Assembly: GCA_900318855.1 (NCBI GenBank)
Contig: ONMG01000305.1
Coordinates: forward strand, 1 to 6,333
Length of the DNA stretch: 6,333 bases
Reading direction: 5' to 3'
From: an uncultured Prevotella sp.
GTDB taxonomy: Bacteria; Bacteroidota; Bacteroidia; Bacteroidales; Bacteroidaceae
Below the pieces are notes generated by a model. That model searched no databases. It was not told where the DNA came from and saw only the letters and a list, made by a program, of their open reading frames with translations. Every line of letters begins with the position of its first letter. The first letter of the stretch is position 1. This document shows, in pieces, positions 6,062 through 6,333 of the stretch. A program made the position numbers and the translations under genes.

Positions 6062-6069
6062 CAAAAGTA
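6062..6069 (-). promoter_or_regulatory. -7 promoter box of the two-component operon
   Basis: On the minus strand TACTTTTG (6069-6062) matches TAnnTTTG. The predicted start is near 6055, giving a short leader before the ATG at 6037. No convincing TTTG-like -33 box lies 20 nt upstream, where the sequence is GC-rich, so activator help (including autoregulation by the response regulator) is possible but not shown. Confidence 0.6.
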
Positions 6070-6275
6070 CGAAATATATATTTCATTGACGGTAGGATTC
6101 TTATTACAATTATGTTAATTATACCTCTTGTCTCCGGTAGGCTGAAGGGCCATGGAGCGGGAACCGGCACAGACGATTTCTCACGCATGCTTCGTTAAAC
6201 TGTGATGAGAGGGTTGCCACGGACGCATCATGGACTTTTTCTATGTTGACTTATCACTTGATTTTGCAGCCTGGC

Positions 6276-6330
6276 AAACGATTGTTCGCTGCGTAGCTTT
6301 TTATCATTCGCTGCTTAGTGAACGATCTTT
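6276..6330 (+). repeat. Near-direct repeat inside an imperfect hairpin at the right edge
   Basis: TTCGCTGCGTAG (6285-6296) and TTCGCTGCTTAG (6307-6318) differ by one base and lie 22 nt apart. The outer arms AAACGATTGTTC (6276-6287) and GAACGATCTTT (6320-6330) can pair over 11 bp with one bulged C and one G-U pair. T-runs follow the first repeat (6298-6302) and close the window (6328-6332). It may be part of a terminator or of a repeat that continues past the edge. Confidence 0.4.
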
Positions 6331-6333
6331 TTC

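Larger units (their letters stand above)
6038..6333. other. Non-coding region upstream of the two-component operon
   Basis: No reading frame here is convincing on either strand. It holds the operon's -7 box, an AT-rich patch (6071-6123), an inverted copy of a 12-mer (6214-6225, TTGCCACGGACG) also present at 3875-3886, and at the right edge a 12-base near-repeat with a possible hairpin. What lies beyond 6333 is unknown. Confidence 0.6.

Overview
The window looks like a chromosomal segment of a Bacteroidales bacterium, most like Prevotella and relatives. Three observations point there: promoters of the Bacteroidota type (TAnnTTTG as the -7 box) in front of several genes, A-rich leaders without Shine-Dalgarno sequences at most starts, and the pairing of a DUF721/DciA-like gene and recF with a divergent TPR-protein/ribH pair. 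The genus is inferred, not proven.

Layout. Positions 1-465 hold no convincing protein gene. On the minus strand this stretch has a TAnnTTTG promoter near 309-316, a long hairpin at 203-245 and an intrinsic terminator at 17-48, together resembling a stand-alone structured RNA or a regulated leader of about 285 nt. Next, on the minus strand, recF (749-1867) and a DUF721 gene (466-756) overlap by 8 nt; the downstream gene has a perfect AAGGAGG inside the recF end. A short intergenic region (1868-2058) carries two back-to-back promoters of identical architecture. The rightward one drives a membrane-anchored TPR protein (2059-2757) and ribH, lumazine synthase (2757-3233), fused by a TAATG stop/start overlap and closed by a strong intrinsic terminator (3272-3319). 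A 127-residue protein of unknown function follows (3354-3737).

From the right, a two-component operon is read on the minus strand: an OmpR/PhoB-type response regulator (5351-6037) and a PhoR-like membrane histidine kinase (3936-5354), overlapping by 4 nt (ATGA). It converges on the 127-residue gene across an intergenic region (3738-3935) with a perfect 14-bp palindrome bracketed by 11-bp direct repeats and a fragment of a short repeat; 12 bp of that fragment recur inverted beyond the other end of the operon (6214-6225). The right edge (6038-6333) is non-coding.

Functionally the window combines DNA replication/repair (RecF, DciA-like protein), a housekeeping flavin-synthesis gene with a TPR anchor protein, and a sensor-regulator pair. 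I see no defence system, phage, transposase or CRISPR array. The most interesting unexplained items are the left-edge RNA candidate and the repeat structures around the two-component operon.
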